Shown one piece after another: positions 1-10,925 of a stretch of DNA of 64,000 bases. Under the pieces are notes generated by a model, which worked only from the letters and a program-made list of their open reading frames with translations, searched no databases and had not been told where the DNA came from. Position 1 is the stretch's first letter. The number at the start of each line of letters is the position of its first letter. The position numbers and the translations under genes are program-made. Origin of the DNA: Baylisascaris procyonis (lineage: Eukaryota; Nematoda; Chromadorea; Rhabditida; Ascarididae); NCBI GenBank assembly GCA_037389465.1, contig JAZARR010000157.1, forward strand, positions 1-64,000, read 5' to 3'.

Positions 1-3000
1 AAGCCTAAGCCTAAGCCTAAGCCTAAGCCTAAGCCTAAGCCTAAGCCTAAGCCTAAAGCCTAAGCCTAAGCCTAAGCCTAAGCCTAAGCCTAAGCCTAAG
101 CTGGCTAAGCCTAAGCCTGAGCCTAAGCCTAAGCCTAAGCCTGAAGCCTAAGCCTAAGCCTAAGCCTAAGCCTAAGCCTAAGCCTAAGCCTAAGCCTAAG
201 CCTAAGCCTAAGGCCTAAGCCTAAGCCTAAGCCTAAGCCTAAGCCTAAGCCTAAGCCTAAGCCTAAGCCTAAGCCTAAGCCTAAGCCTGAGCCTAAGCCG
301 GCTGCGCCTAAGCCTAAGGCCTAAGCCTAAGCCTAAGCCTAAGGCCTAAGCCTAAGCCTAAGCCTAAGCCTAAGCCTAAGCCTAAGCCTAAGCCTAAGCC
401 TAAGCCTAAGCCTAAGCCTAAGCCTAAGCCTAAGCCTAAGCCTAAGCCTAGCCAAAGCCTAAGCCTAAGCCTAAGCCTAAGCCTAAGCCTAAGCCTAAGC
501 CTAAGCCTAAGCCTAAGCCTAAGCCTAAGCCTAAGCCTAAGCCTAAGCCTAAGCCTAAGCCTAAGCCTAAGCCTAAGCCTAAGCCTAAGCCTAAGCCTAA
601 GCCTAAGCCTAAGCCTAAGCCCTAAGCCTAAGCCTAAGCCTAAGCCTAAGCCTAAGCCTAAGCCTAAGCCTAAGCCTAAGCCTAAGCCTAAGCCTAAGCC
701 TAAGCCTAAGCCTAAGCCTAAGCCTAAGCCTAAGCCTAAGCCTAAGCCTAAGCCTAAGCCTAAGCCTAAGCCTAAGCCTAAGCCTAAGCCTAAGCCTAAG
801 CCTAAGCCTGAGCCTAAGCCTAAGCCTAAGCCTAAGCCTAAGCCTAAGCCTAAGCCTAAGCCTAAGCCTAAGCCTAAGCCTAAGCCTAAGCCTAAGCCTA
901 AGCCTAAGCCTAAGCCTAAGCCTAAGCCTAAGCCTAAGCCTAAGCCTAAGCCTAAGCCTAAGCCTAAGCCTAAGCCTAAGCCTAAGCCTAAGCCTAAGCC
1001 TAAGCCTAAGCCTAAGCCTAAGCCTAAGCCTAAGCCTAAGCCTAAGCCTAAGCCTAAGCCTAAGCCTAAGCCTAAGCCTAAGCCTAAGCCTAAGCCTAAG
1101 CCTAAGCCTAAGCCTAAGCCTAAGCCTAAGCCTAAGCCTAAGCCTAAGCCTAAGCCTAAGCCTAAGCCTAAGCCTAAGCCTAAGCCTAAGCCTAAGCCTA
1201 AGCCTAAGCCTAAGCCTAAGCCTAAGCCTAAGCCTAAGCCTAAGCCTAAGCCTAAGCCTAAGCCTAAGCCTAAGCCTAAGCCTAAGCCTAAGCCTAAGCC
1301 TAAGCCTAAGCCTAAGCCTAAGCCTAAGCCTAAGCCTAAGCCTAAGCCTAAGCCTAAGCCTAAGCCTAAGCCTAAGCCTAAGCCTAAGCCTAAGCCTAAG
1401 CCTAAGCCTAAGCCTAAGCCTAAGCCTAAGCCTAAGCCTAAGCCTAAGCCTAAGCCTAAGCCTAAGCCTAAGCCTAAGCCTAAGCCTAAGCCTAAGCCTA
1501 AGCCTAAGCCTAAGCCTAAGCCTAAGCCTAAGCCTAAGCCTAAGCCTAAGCCTAAGCCTAAGCCTAAGCCTAAGCCTAAGCCTAAGCCTAAGCCTAAGCC
1601 TAAGCCTAAGCCTAAGCCTAAGCCTAAGCCTAAGCCTAAGCCTAAGCCTAAGCCTAAGCCTAAGCCTAAGCCTAAGCCTAAGCCTAAGCCTAAGCCTAAG
1701 CCTAAGCCTAAGCCTAAGCCTAAGCCTAAGCCTAAGCCTAAGCCTAAGCCTAAGCCTAAGCCTAAGCCTAAGCCTAAGCCTAAGCCTAAGCCTAAGCCTA
1801 AGCCTAAGCCTAAGCCTAAGCCTAAGCCTAAGCCTAAGCCTAAGCCTAAGCCTAAGCCTAAGCCTAAGCCTAAGCCTAAGCCTAAGCCTAAGCCTAAGCC
1901 TAAGCCTAAGCCTAAGCCTAAGCCTAAGCCTAAGCCTAAGCCTAAGCCTAAGCCTAAGCCTAAGCCTAAGCCTAAGCCTAAGCCTAAGCCTAAGCCTAAG
2001 CCTAAGCCTAAGCCTAAGCCTAAGCCTAAGCCTAAGCCTAAGCCTAAGCCTAAGCCTAAGCCTAAGCCTAAGCCTAAGCCTAAGCCTAAGCCTAAGCCTA
2101 AGCCTAAGCCTAAGCCTAAGCCTAAGCCTAAGCCTAAGCCTAAGCCTAAGCCTAAGCCTAAGCCTAAGCCTAAGCCTAAGCCTAAGCCTAAGCCTAAGCC
2201 TAAGCCTAAGCCTAAGCCTAAGCCTAAGCCTAAGCCTAAGCCTAAGCCTAAGCCTAAGCCTAAGCCTAAGCCTAAGCCTAAGCCTAAGCCTAAGCCTAAG
2301 CCTAAGCCTAAGCCTAAGCCTAAGCCTAAGCCTAAGCCTAAGCCTAAGCCTAAGCCTAAGCCTAAGCCTAAGCCTAAGCCTAAGCCTAAGCCTAAGCCTA
2401 AGCCTAAGCCTAAGCCTAAGCCTAAGCCTAAGCCTAAGCCTAAGCCTAAGCCTAAGCCTAAGCCTAAGCCTAAGCCTAAGCCTAAGCCTAAGCCTAAGCC
2501 TAAGCCTAAGCCTAAGCCTAAGCCTAAGCCTAAGCCTAAGCCTAAGCCTAAGCCTAAGCCTAAGCCTAAGCCTAAGCCTAAGCCTAAGCCTAAGCCTAAG
2601 CCTAAGCCTAAGCCTAAGCCTAAGCCTAAGCCTAAGCCTAAGCCTAAGCCTAAGCCTAAGCCTAAGCCTAAGCCTAAGCCTAAGCCTAAGCCTAAGCCTA
2701 AGCCTAAGCCTAAGCCTAAGCCTAAGCCTAAGCCTAAGCCTAAGCCTAAGCCTAAGCCTAAGCCTAAGCCTAAGCCTAAGCCTAAGCCTAAGCCTAAGCC
2801 TAAGCCTAAGCCTAAGCCTAAGCCTAAGCCTAAGCCTAAGCCTAAGCCTAAGCCTAAGCCTAAGCCTAAGCCTAAGCCTAAGCCTAAGCCTAAGCCTAAG
2901 CCTAAGCCTAAGCCTAAGCCTAAGCCTAAGCCTAAGCCTAAGCCTAAGCCTAAGCCTAAGCCTAAGCCTAAGCCTAAGCCTAAGCCTAAGCCTAAGCCTA

Positions 3001-5491
3001 AGCCTAAGCCTAAGCCTAAGCCTAAGCCTAAGCCTAAGCCTAAGCCTAAGCCTAAGCCTAAGCCTAAGCCTAAGCCTAAGCCTAAGCCTAAGCCTAAGCC
3101 TAAGCCTAAGCCTAAGCCTAAGCCTAAGCCTAAGCCTAAGCCTAAGCCTAAGCCTAAGCCTAAGCCTAAGCCTAAGCCTAAGCCTAAGCCTAAGCCTAAG
3201 CCTAAGCCTAAGCCTAAGCCTAAGCCTAAGCCTAAGCCTAAGCCTAAGCCTAAGCCTAAGCCTAAGCCTAAGCCTAAGCCTAAGCCTAAGCCTAAGCCTA
3301 AGCCTAAGCCTAAGCCTAAGCCTAAGCCTAAGCCTAAGCCTAAGCCTAAGCCTAAGCCTAAGCCTAAGCCTAAGCCTAAGCCTAAGCCTAAGCCTAAGCC
3401 TAAGCCTAAGCCTAAGCCTAAGCCTAAGCCTAAGCCTAAGCCTAAGCCTAAGCCTAAGCCTAAGCCTAAGCCTAAGCCTAAGCCTAAGCCTAAGCCTAAG
3501 CCTAAGCCTAAGCCTAAGCCTAAGCCTAAGCCTAAGCCTAAGCCTAAGCCTAAGCCTAAGCCTAAGCCTAAGCCTAAGCCTAAGCCTAAGCCTAAGCCTA
3601 AGCCTAAGCCTAAGCCTAAGCCTAAGCCTAAGCCTAAGCCTAAGCCTAAGCCTAAGCCTAAGCCTAAGCCTAAGCCTAAGCCTAAGCCTAAGCCTAAGCC
3701 TAAGCCTAAGCCTAAGCCTAAGCCTAAGCCTAAGCCTAAGCCTAAGCCTAAGCCTAAGCCTAAGCCTAAGCCTAAGCCTAAGCCTAAGCCTAAGCCTAAG
3801 CCTAAGCCTAAGCCTAAGCCTAAGCCTAAGCCTAAGCCTAAGCCTAAGCCTAAGCCTAAGCCTAAGCCTAAGCCTAAGCCTAAGCCTAAGCCTAAGCCTA
3901 AGCCTAAGCCTAAGCCTAAGCCTAAGCCTAAGCCTAAGCCTAAGCCTAAGCCTAAGCCTAAGCCTAAGCCTAAGCCTAAGCCTAAGCCTAAGCCTAAGCC
4001 TAAGCCTAAGCCTAAGCCTAAGCCTAAGCCTAAGCCTAAGCCTAAGCCTAAGCCTAAGCCTAAGCCTAAGCCTAAGCCTAAGCCTAAGCCTAAGCCTAAG
4101 CCTAAGCCTAAGCCTAAGCCTAAGCCTAAGCCTAAGCCTAAGCCTAAGCCTAAGCCTAAGCCTAAGCCTAAGCCTAAGCCTAAGCCTAAGCCTAAGCCTA
4201 AGCCTAAGCCTAAGCCTAAGCCTAAGCCTAAGCCTAAGCCTAAGCCTAAGCCTAAGCCTAAGCCTAAGCCTAAGCCTAAGCCTAAGCCTAAGCCTAAGCC
4301 TAAGCCTAAGCCTAAGCCTAAGCCTAAGCCTAAGCCTAAGCCTAAGCCTAAGCCTAAGCCTAAGCCTAAGCCTAAGCCTAAGCCTAAGCCTAAGCCTAAG
4401 CCTAAGCCTAAGCCTAAGCCTAAGCCTAAGCCTAAGCCTAAGCCTAAGCCTAAGCCTAAGCCTAAGCCTAAGCCTAAGCCTAAGCCTAAGCCTAAGCCTA
4501 AGCCTAAGCCTAAGCCTAAGCCTAAGCCTAAGCCTAAGCCTAAGCCTAAGCCTAAGCCTAAGCCTAAGCCTAAGCCTAAGCCTAAGCCTAAGCCTAAGCC
4601 TAAGCCTAAGCCTAAGCCTAAGCCTAAGCCTAAGCCTAAGCCTAAGCCTAAGCCTAAGCCTAAGCCTAAGCCTAAGCCTAAGCCTAAGCCTAAGCCTAAG
4701 CCTAAGCCTAAGCCTAAGCCTAAGCCTAAGCCTAAGCCTAAGCCTAAGCCTAAGCCTAAGCCTAAGCCTAAGCCTAAGCCTAAGCCTAAGCCTAAGCCTA
4801 AGCCTAAGCCTAAGCCTAAGCCTAAGCCTAAGCCTAAGCCTAAGCCTAAGCCTAAGCCTAAGCCTAAGCCTAAGCCTAAGCCTAAGCCTAAGCCTAAGCC
4901 TAAGCCTAAGCCTAAGCCTAAGCCTAAGCCTAAGCCTAAGCCTAAGCCTAAGCCTAAGCCTAAGCCTAAGCCTAAGCCTAAGCCTAAGCCTAAGCCTAAG
5001 CCTAAGCCTAAGCCTAAGCCTAAGCCTAAGCCTAAGCCTAAGCCTAAGCCTAAGCCTAAGCCTAAGCCTAAGCCTAAGCCTAAGCCTAAGCCTAAGCCTA
5101 AGCCTAAGCCTAAGCCTAAGCCTAAGCCTAAGCCTAAGCCTAAGCCTAAGCCTAAGCCTAAGCCTAAGCCTAAGCCTAAGCCTAAGCCTAAGCCTAAGCC
5201 TAAGCCTAAGCCTAAGCCTAAGCCTAAGCCTAAGCCTAAGCCTAAGCCTAAGCCTAAGCCTAAGCCTAAGCCTAAGCCTAAGCCTAAGCCTAAGCCTAAG
5301 CCTAAGCCTAAGCCTAAGCCTAAGCCTAAGCCTAAGCCTAAGCCTAAGCCTAAGCCTAAGCCTAAGCCTAAGCCTAAGCCTAAGCCTAAGCCTAAGCCTA
5401 AGCCTAAGCCTAAGCCTAAGCCTAAGCCTAAGCCTAAGCCTAAGCCTAAGCCTAAGCCTAAGCCTAAGCCTAAGCCTAAGCCTAAGCCTAA
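1..5491. repeat. Terminal telomere array, (TAAGCC)n / (TTAGGC)n
   Basis: The array is almost pure TAAGCC hexamers on the plus strand. The complement, TTAGGC, is the nematode telomere repeat, and this orientation puts the G-rich strand 3' end at position 1, as a left telomere requires. From about 620 to 5,491 the repeat is essentially perfect, roughly 810 copies, with one CCTGAGCC variant near 807. The distal 600 bases carry several irregular units (for example near 55, 105, 145, 210, 300, 320 and 450). The array stops abruptly at 5,491 against unique DNA. Very long open frames of alternating Leu-Gly or Leu-Arg run through it, but they are artefacts of the hexamer and not genes. Confidence 0.98.
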
Positions 5492-8138
5492 ACTGAGACA
5501 ATTGGCCACAGCGTTTTAGGTATTACATTGGTCGAAAGACCAGAGGAAAAGCATTGCCGAAACCTCGAGTCGCTCAAACATTTCGGCTTTACCATGAGGT
5601 TTGCTTTTTTATTTGTTCCTCTTGTAGCATACAAACGCATCACTTTAGATCGCTATTATTCGCATCTATTGAGCGACTTCTCACCTTACAGTCATGTAAC
5701 CACATTTATTGAATATGTTGGGCTGGTCCATAATTTTCTAAAAAGTCTGCTTTCTATCATTTTTCTTTCATAACGAAAATCTCAGCTGTAAGAAATGCGA
5801 TCGTTGTTTGAATTGATTCGCGTCAAATTAGTTTCCACAAACAGACGATTCAGAAAGGTATGGATTTGGTGAATTTCATGCTGTCACAATTTTAGCTTCC
5901 CGAGAATCTGAACACTCTAGATAATCTCAAGCTTTTCCTCGATCTCTATGTGGTATTCGTCACCAACAATCTTTCTTTACGGTTAGTTCCCTCTTTTAGA
6001 ATTTCAAACTTTCTCCAATATTTATAACTCCATTCGTTTATCCATTCCACAGCATGAACCAATAATTTCCGAGAGTCGATTATCATATACTGGTTTTTGA
6101 AGGTTTTATAAAGGAAAAAATGATCCATAAATCGAAAATATCTTGTATTGCTATCGCCTAAAGCGTTAGATTTAGTTGTAACGGAAAGACACTTGGAAAC
6201 ACAAGGTGAGAATTTTATAAAGGCATCGTTTTTGCACACATCTATATGATATAAGCCTAACGTTTATGAATTCAGAAATGCCGCTGAACGCTAATAGATC
6301 CTTTTTCTCACCCCTCCCCTCTACCTCCCCCTGCCCAATTCTAATCCGCTCATACGAATGATTACGAAGAGCTCTGAGCTGTCAACAACTCAACTAACAA
6401 ATGGACAGTTATACTGCCGTTTCGCTTTGCCACCAATGCTTCCATTTTGGAGTTGCAGACACTTCCGCGTCAAAGAACTACCTTCAGTGTTGCATAAGCA
6501 AAGAAGGATCTATGTAGAATGCGGTGATCGAAACCCTCCTCTATTTCGGAGACTCCATGATCTCGTCTGGCATTACTCCACCACCTACGCTTACATCGAC
6601 AAGTAATTATAAGTAAACTTGATATAAAATTGAAGAGCTTTCTCATCTGAAACATTCTGTCTGACTTCTTCCGACTAGCTAGATTTATTTATCATACAAC
6701 TTTCTTCACGGATATCCTATGACCTATACCTCCTTGCTAACAATTATGCACCTTGATCTTAAGGAGTCATCTTATTCAAAGAACTTAGTTTATGGCAGCG
6801 AATGTAATGCTGGTTAAAATAGGCATTAATCCTCGCCAAACATATATTGCTCTGTTGATGGTTTTGAGAGATACTTGCATCGCGCGGTGACTGTTGTGCT
6901 GTCAACATTACAGATGCATTTAACAATCAACAACCTTCTGACACTTCCACATTCATTTGTTTAATAACGACTGCTCATTCCGTTATGCTTGAAACAAAGA
7001 TGCAACAAGGGAGCGAGGTGTGCTGAAATTTAGTGTAACATCTAGTCGTTAGAAGTTAGCGGCTTGGCATTTATTGCTGACTAGTTTCTACCACGTTCGT
7101 GATCTCCACCAAAATGTAGCAGTTATCAAAAACTTGTCGAAAGCATCACTAAACTTCATCACTTTATATTCGTTGGGTGCCCAATTCTATTACCCAAGAT
7201 GCAGGCGTACAGGCCCTAAGGGTAGGAAAATGGAGCGCAATATTCCAATTTATGGAAGCATCTAGGTAGAAAGTGAAGCTTCCAATTGGAACAAACAACT
7301 GCTGTGATCAATTCAAAACAGTGAAGTGAGATGAAGGACGAAGAGTAGAAAGCCACAAAACTGGGGAAAAGAAAGTCTGTTTCTCAGGAATAAAAAGCAC
7401 AACCCTTTGCGCATAAGGTTCTTTTGAATTCTGCATATTGCATTCTAAACGCTCAATGGTCGATATTAGGTGATTTGGTGCACATAAACGTTCTGTAAAA
7501 GTAATGTGATGTAGCTGCATCCCAAACAAAGGGTGAGTCAGCCGTTTGCCCCATCCCGAACGAGCATCCATAACTTAGTGCTTGGATGGACCTGTCTTTT
7601 CAAACTGCTTATCATCGTTTCGATGTGTCTTGATAACGAAATGAAACGAAGAAAATTATTCATTTCAGCAAGGGACAGAGGAGCCGTTTTCCGAGTTGAG
7701 GCGAATCGCCAAGTAGCCGGAAGCAGACTACTTATAGGTTCACTCGCATGTTTTCTGTCTCTTTCTTTCAAGAACAAAGAACTTTTCGTATGTATTGTAA
7801 TGTTGTGTTTTTGGAGGAATATCTATCTAACCGCTAGCCATTTGAAGTCGAAAATATCATATATAAAGGCGTGAAATACTCACATCAGCAAACAAGTGCT
7901 TGCAAAATAAACACTTTTTCTCTCGAAGAAGCATTAGGTAATTTATCTCATTTTGGAGCTTCTTTATTGGAAAATAAACGCGCTCGGATTTTTTCTTCAT
8001 CGAGGAGTCGTTGTCTAATCAGTCATCTTGAACAGATGACTCGTCGACGTATCTAATGGTAACTATTACAGGCACAAACGCAGTACGCGCTTTCAGTAAA
8101 GAATACTAGATAAAGCGAAATCTTTTGTTCCGGTTCGG
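5492..8138. other. Subtelomeric unique DNA with no confident gene
   Basis: Unique sequence follows the telomere directly. I see no complete gene. One exon-like island at 6,459-6,602 on the plus strand is listed separately. The other open frames of 60-110 codons at 5.5-5.8, 7.1-7.3 and 7.3-7.9 kb have no recognisable motif or splice pattern. Confidence 0.5.
6459..6602 (+). CDS. Possible exon encoding the C-terminal half of an SH2 domain
   Basis: This is a 144-bp open block preceded by TTGCAG and followed by GTAATT, so it has plausible splice sites. It encodes 47 whole codons plus split ends. The protein reads HFRVKEL, then RRIYVECGD, then PPLFRRLHDLVWHYSTTYAY. That order (a strand with His-Phe, a strand with Tyr, then a helix of the form Phe-x-x-Leu-x-Asp-Leu-Val-x-His-Tyr) resembles the second half of an SH2 phosphotyrosine-binding domain. 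The first half, with the FLVR arginine, was not found upstream. It lies only 1 kb from the telomere, so it could be a truncated remnant. The SH2 assignment is by pattern only. Confidence 0.3.
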
Positions 8139-8516
8139 GCCTAGAGCCTAAAAGCCTAAGCCCAAAATTAAGTCTAAGCTTAAGCCTAGGTCTAAGCCTA
8201 AACCTAAGCCTAACCCTAAGCCTCAGCCTAAGCCTAAGCATGAGCCCAAGCTTAAGCCTAAGCTAAGCTAAAGCCTAAGCCTAACTCTGAGCCTAAGCAT
8301 AACCCTGACCCTAAGCCTAAGCCTAAGTCTAAGCCTAAGCCTAACCCAAAGCCTATGCCTGATCCTAAACCTAAGCTTACGTTTAAGCCTAAGTCTAAGC
8401 CTAAGCCTAACTCTAAGCCTAAGCATAACCCTAACCCTAAGCTTACGTTTAAGCCTAAGATAACCCTAAGCCTAAGCCTAACCTTAACCCTAAGCCAAGC
8501 CTAAGCCTAAGCATAA
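8139..8516. repeat. Degenerate interstitial telomeric repeat block
   Basis: About 380 bp of imperfect TAAGCC units lie in the same orientation as the terminal array. The units include TAACCC, TAAGTC, TAAGCT and TAAGCA variants and several single-base losses. The block is separated from the terminal array by about 2.65 kb of unique DNA. It looks like an older telomere tract that has decayed, or a telomere-like insertion. Confidence 0.93.
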
Positions 8517-9065
8517 AACTCTGAGCCGTGTCTTAGGCAGGTTTTGTAGTTGGAATCTCGTGCTGCTACTCGCCTTCCTCGCCGCCTTAACCTAATTGTC
8601 GCGAGCTATCGTAACAATGCCACTGCATGTCACAATTTTCTACTGAACTTAGGTACTCGATGTCGATGTGAAATTATATAATTGATGTAAAATAGCTGAA
8701 ATGAGAGTCTGTAATCAGTTTATTCGGATCTTTTGGTAGTATCTGTAAGATAAGGTTCCTGCTTTAAATCACCCTCAACGTTTTGCGGTGCTTCACAATA
8801 CAGTCAACAAGATCGCATCGTAATGAAAGTAAGTCATGAAATGTATCAAAGCATCTAGCAATACACGCATTCCCTTGTCCATTTAGCTGCAAAGTGAGGG
8901 AAGGCTCACGTCGGGAACTGCAAAAAAACTCAAATACTTCTTTTAATAATGCATAAAACAGATTGGCCGGTGTACAAAAATATAACTAATAGAAGTGTAT
9001 AAGGCGGGAGTGACCGAATTGTTTATATATCGTTCTTCATTTCACTACGAAGTTGAGTGTTACAC

Positions 9066-9200
9066 GGTCCAATAATATAAACCGCAATCCGGAAGCAAAC
9101 CGGATATGGGGGTCCAATAATATAAACTGTAATCCGGAAGCAACCCGGATATCAGAGTCCAATAATATAAACCGCAATCCGGAAGCAAACCGGATATGGG
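9066..9200. repeat. Three-copy 45-bp tandem repeat
   Basis: The phrase GGTCCAATAATATAAAC recurs at 9,066, 9,111 and (as AGTCC...) 9,156, giving three units of exactly 45 bp with a few substitutions. Each unit holds an internal inverted motif, TCCGGAAGCAA(A/C)CCGGA. The period is a multiple of three, so an open frame runs through the minus strand, but I see no evidence that it is translated. Confidence 0.85.
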
Positions 9201-9381
9201 AGCCCGCGAATAAATTTTAAAGCAATGAACGGCACGAAGACTGCAGAACAATTCCTGTGCTATAAAAATGAGCTAATCCGTATTAGAGAAAATTTTTGGA
9301 GGAAAGGCTATCGGTAAAGTACTCCACATCTGCAAACGACCATTAGACTTTCATAGTGAATAAATAAGAACAAAATCGCTT

Positions 9382-9583
9382 ACCAGTTACGGTCGCAGGC
9401 AACATCGCTTCCACGATCTCGCAGACAAGACGAATCCGAACGTTGACTCCCGACTGCTTCTTCGATAGCATCCCAGACGGGACGAAATCCAATGCCGGCC
9501 ACCCATTCTTCCGTAGTGCCACAATCAAGTCGACTTCGAACGTCAACTCGGCATCGCTTCGCTTTTTCCATAGTCCTATCAAC
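9382..9583 (-). CDS. Exon-like GC-rich block, unidentified
   Basis: Minus-strand sequence with a TTGATAG acceptor-like upstream end and a strong donor, ACTG followed by GTAAGCG, near 9,382. One frame is open throughout and contains LTFEVDLIVALRKNGWPALD and, further on, VNVRIRLVCEIVEAML. A second frame is also open and contains EEWVAGIGFRPVWDAIEEAV, so the reading frame is uncertain. Base composition is clearly higher in GC than the surroundings. I recognise no family. It lies downstream of unc-60 on the same strand and may belong to another gene. Confidence 0.3.
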
Positions 9584-10399
9584 ACCCAACATTTTTTGCA
9601 ATCGTTATACGTGCCAAGAACACTTTTCAATCGATATTCTACTCCCTACACTCATACATAATCAATTACAATAAAATAAGCAACCAGATCCTTTCATTTC
9701 ATATTGCTGCATTATAATGCCACATTACCTTTATTAGTCATCAACCGCATCTAACAAAAGAACCTAAAATCATTTAAAAAGAACGACTAACCACAACAAC
9801 ATTCTCCCCTCCTCTCGATGAAAACACCAAAAAAAAAGACAATGAAATGCAAAGCTGGCCCAATCATGCCAGATGCTGTTCGCGCCGCCGAACAGCGCAC
9901 CTGAACTAATGCAAAAAATACTGGCTATGAATGGGGAACAGCTTTGCACACACTTCAAAATGGAAGATGAAGGCGTGCTAAAGTTATTATATACTAAAGT
10001 AAGAAAGATTCGATTAAAAAATCACTCATAATATATAAATAATAATGCAAAGAATGCGTAATTTCACAAATCTTCAAAAATAAATAAATGAAAAATTTGT
10101 GTCAACAATGCTTTCGTTAAAGCGTTCAAACAATCATTTATACGATGTCTGCATTCTGTCACCTTATCTCATCATTGTTGTTCCTAGCAAATATAGGATT
10201 GACTCTTACGCACTTACGTAGATTGCTAGCATTAAAAGCTAAAACAAGCAGAACTTTATTAGCTTTTCTACTTGCTATTGTCACCTAAAGGAAATTACAT
10301 GAAGAATACTCCTACATCACCACAAAGAAAACTGATAGTAGACAACAAAAAATGAAAGGGTTTCCAGCCACATTTTGCACGATAACTGGAATATGCGAC

Positions 10400-10925
10400 A
10401 CAGTTGCAGAGAACGATGGCACCCTTGCTGCGAACCGCGAACGAAGCTGAGCGCCTGTTTCCCATTGCGTACGCATCACTACCGTACTCCCACTCTTTAA
10501 GCGAATACTAACGCAAACCACAGAAACTCGACAACTTGTGGTAGAAACATGCAAGTCCTCCCATCACTCAATTCAAAGTGTTCAATGATGACCCTCTGCA
10601 AAATTTCAGTTTAACTGAACGAGGAGAGGTGCACGTGCTGGATGGGCAATTAACGATTGTAGAGAGTGATGACCCATCTAGCAAGTGTACTTCCCCTCCT
10701 TCAATCGAGCTGAAATTTGCGTGCGGGGACAACTCAGATATTAATCTGAGTTGAACGATGGGGAAAAATCTTGTTTTTATCACAAGTTACCGAGTTCCTG
10801 TGATGAGCGTTAGTACCCGCTTACAAAGAATGCAGGGTACGGTAGCGGTGCCTACCAAATGTGGGGCACAGGCTCTGCTCCGTTCGCGGTTCGCAGCCAG
10901 GCCGCCATCGTTCTCTGCAATAATG
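10400..10925. mobile_element. Foldback (long inverted repeat) element, copy 1
   Basis: Two arms of roughly 250 bp face each other around a centre near 10,655. The left arm starts with TGCAGAGAACGATGGC and continues through GCTGCGAACCGCGAACG. The right arm, read as reverse complement, gives the same text with scattered substitutions. Inner motifs such as GAGGAGAGGTGCACG pair with their counterpart near 10,690. The same sequence family recurs at 17.05-17.47 kb in the same head-to-head layout, which marks it as a dispersed element, probably a non-autonomous MITE or foldback transposon. No transposase is present. Confidence 0.75.

Noticed and set aside
314..5509. Two giant minus-strand open frames of alternating Leu-Gly and Leu-Arg
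   Set aside because: They are direct translations of the telomere hexamer, which has no stop codon in these frames. They are not genes.
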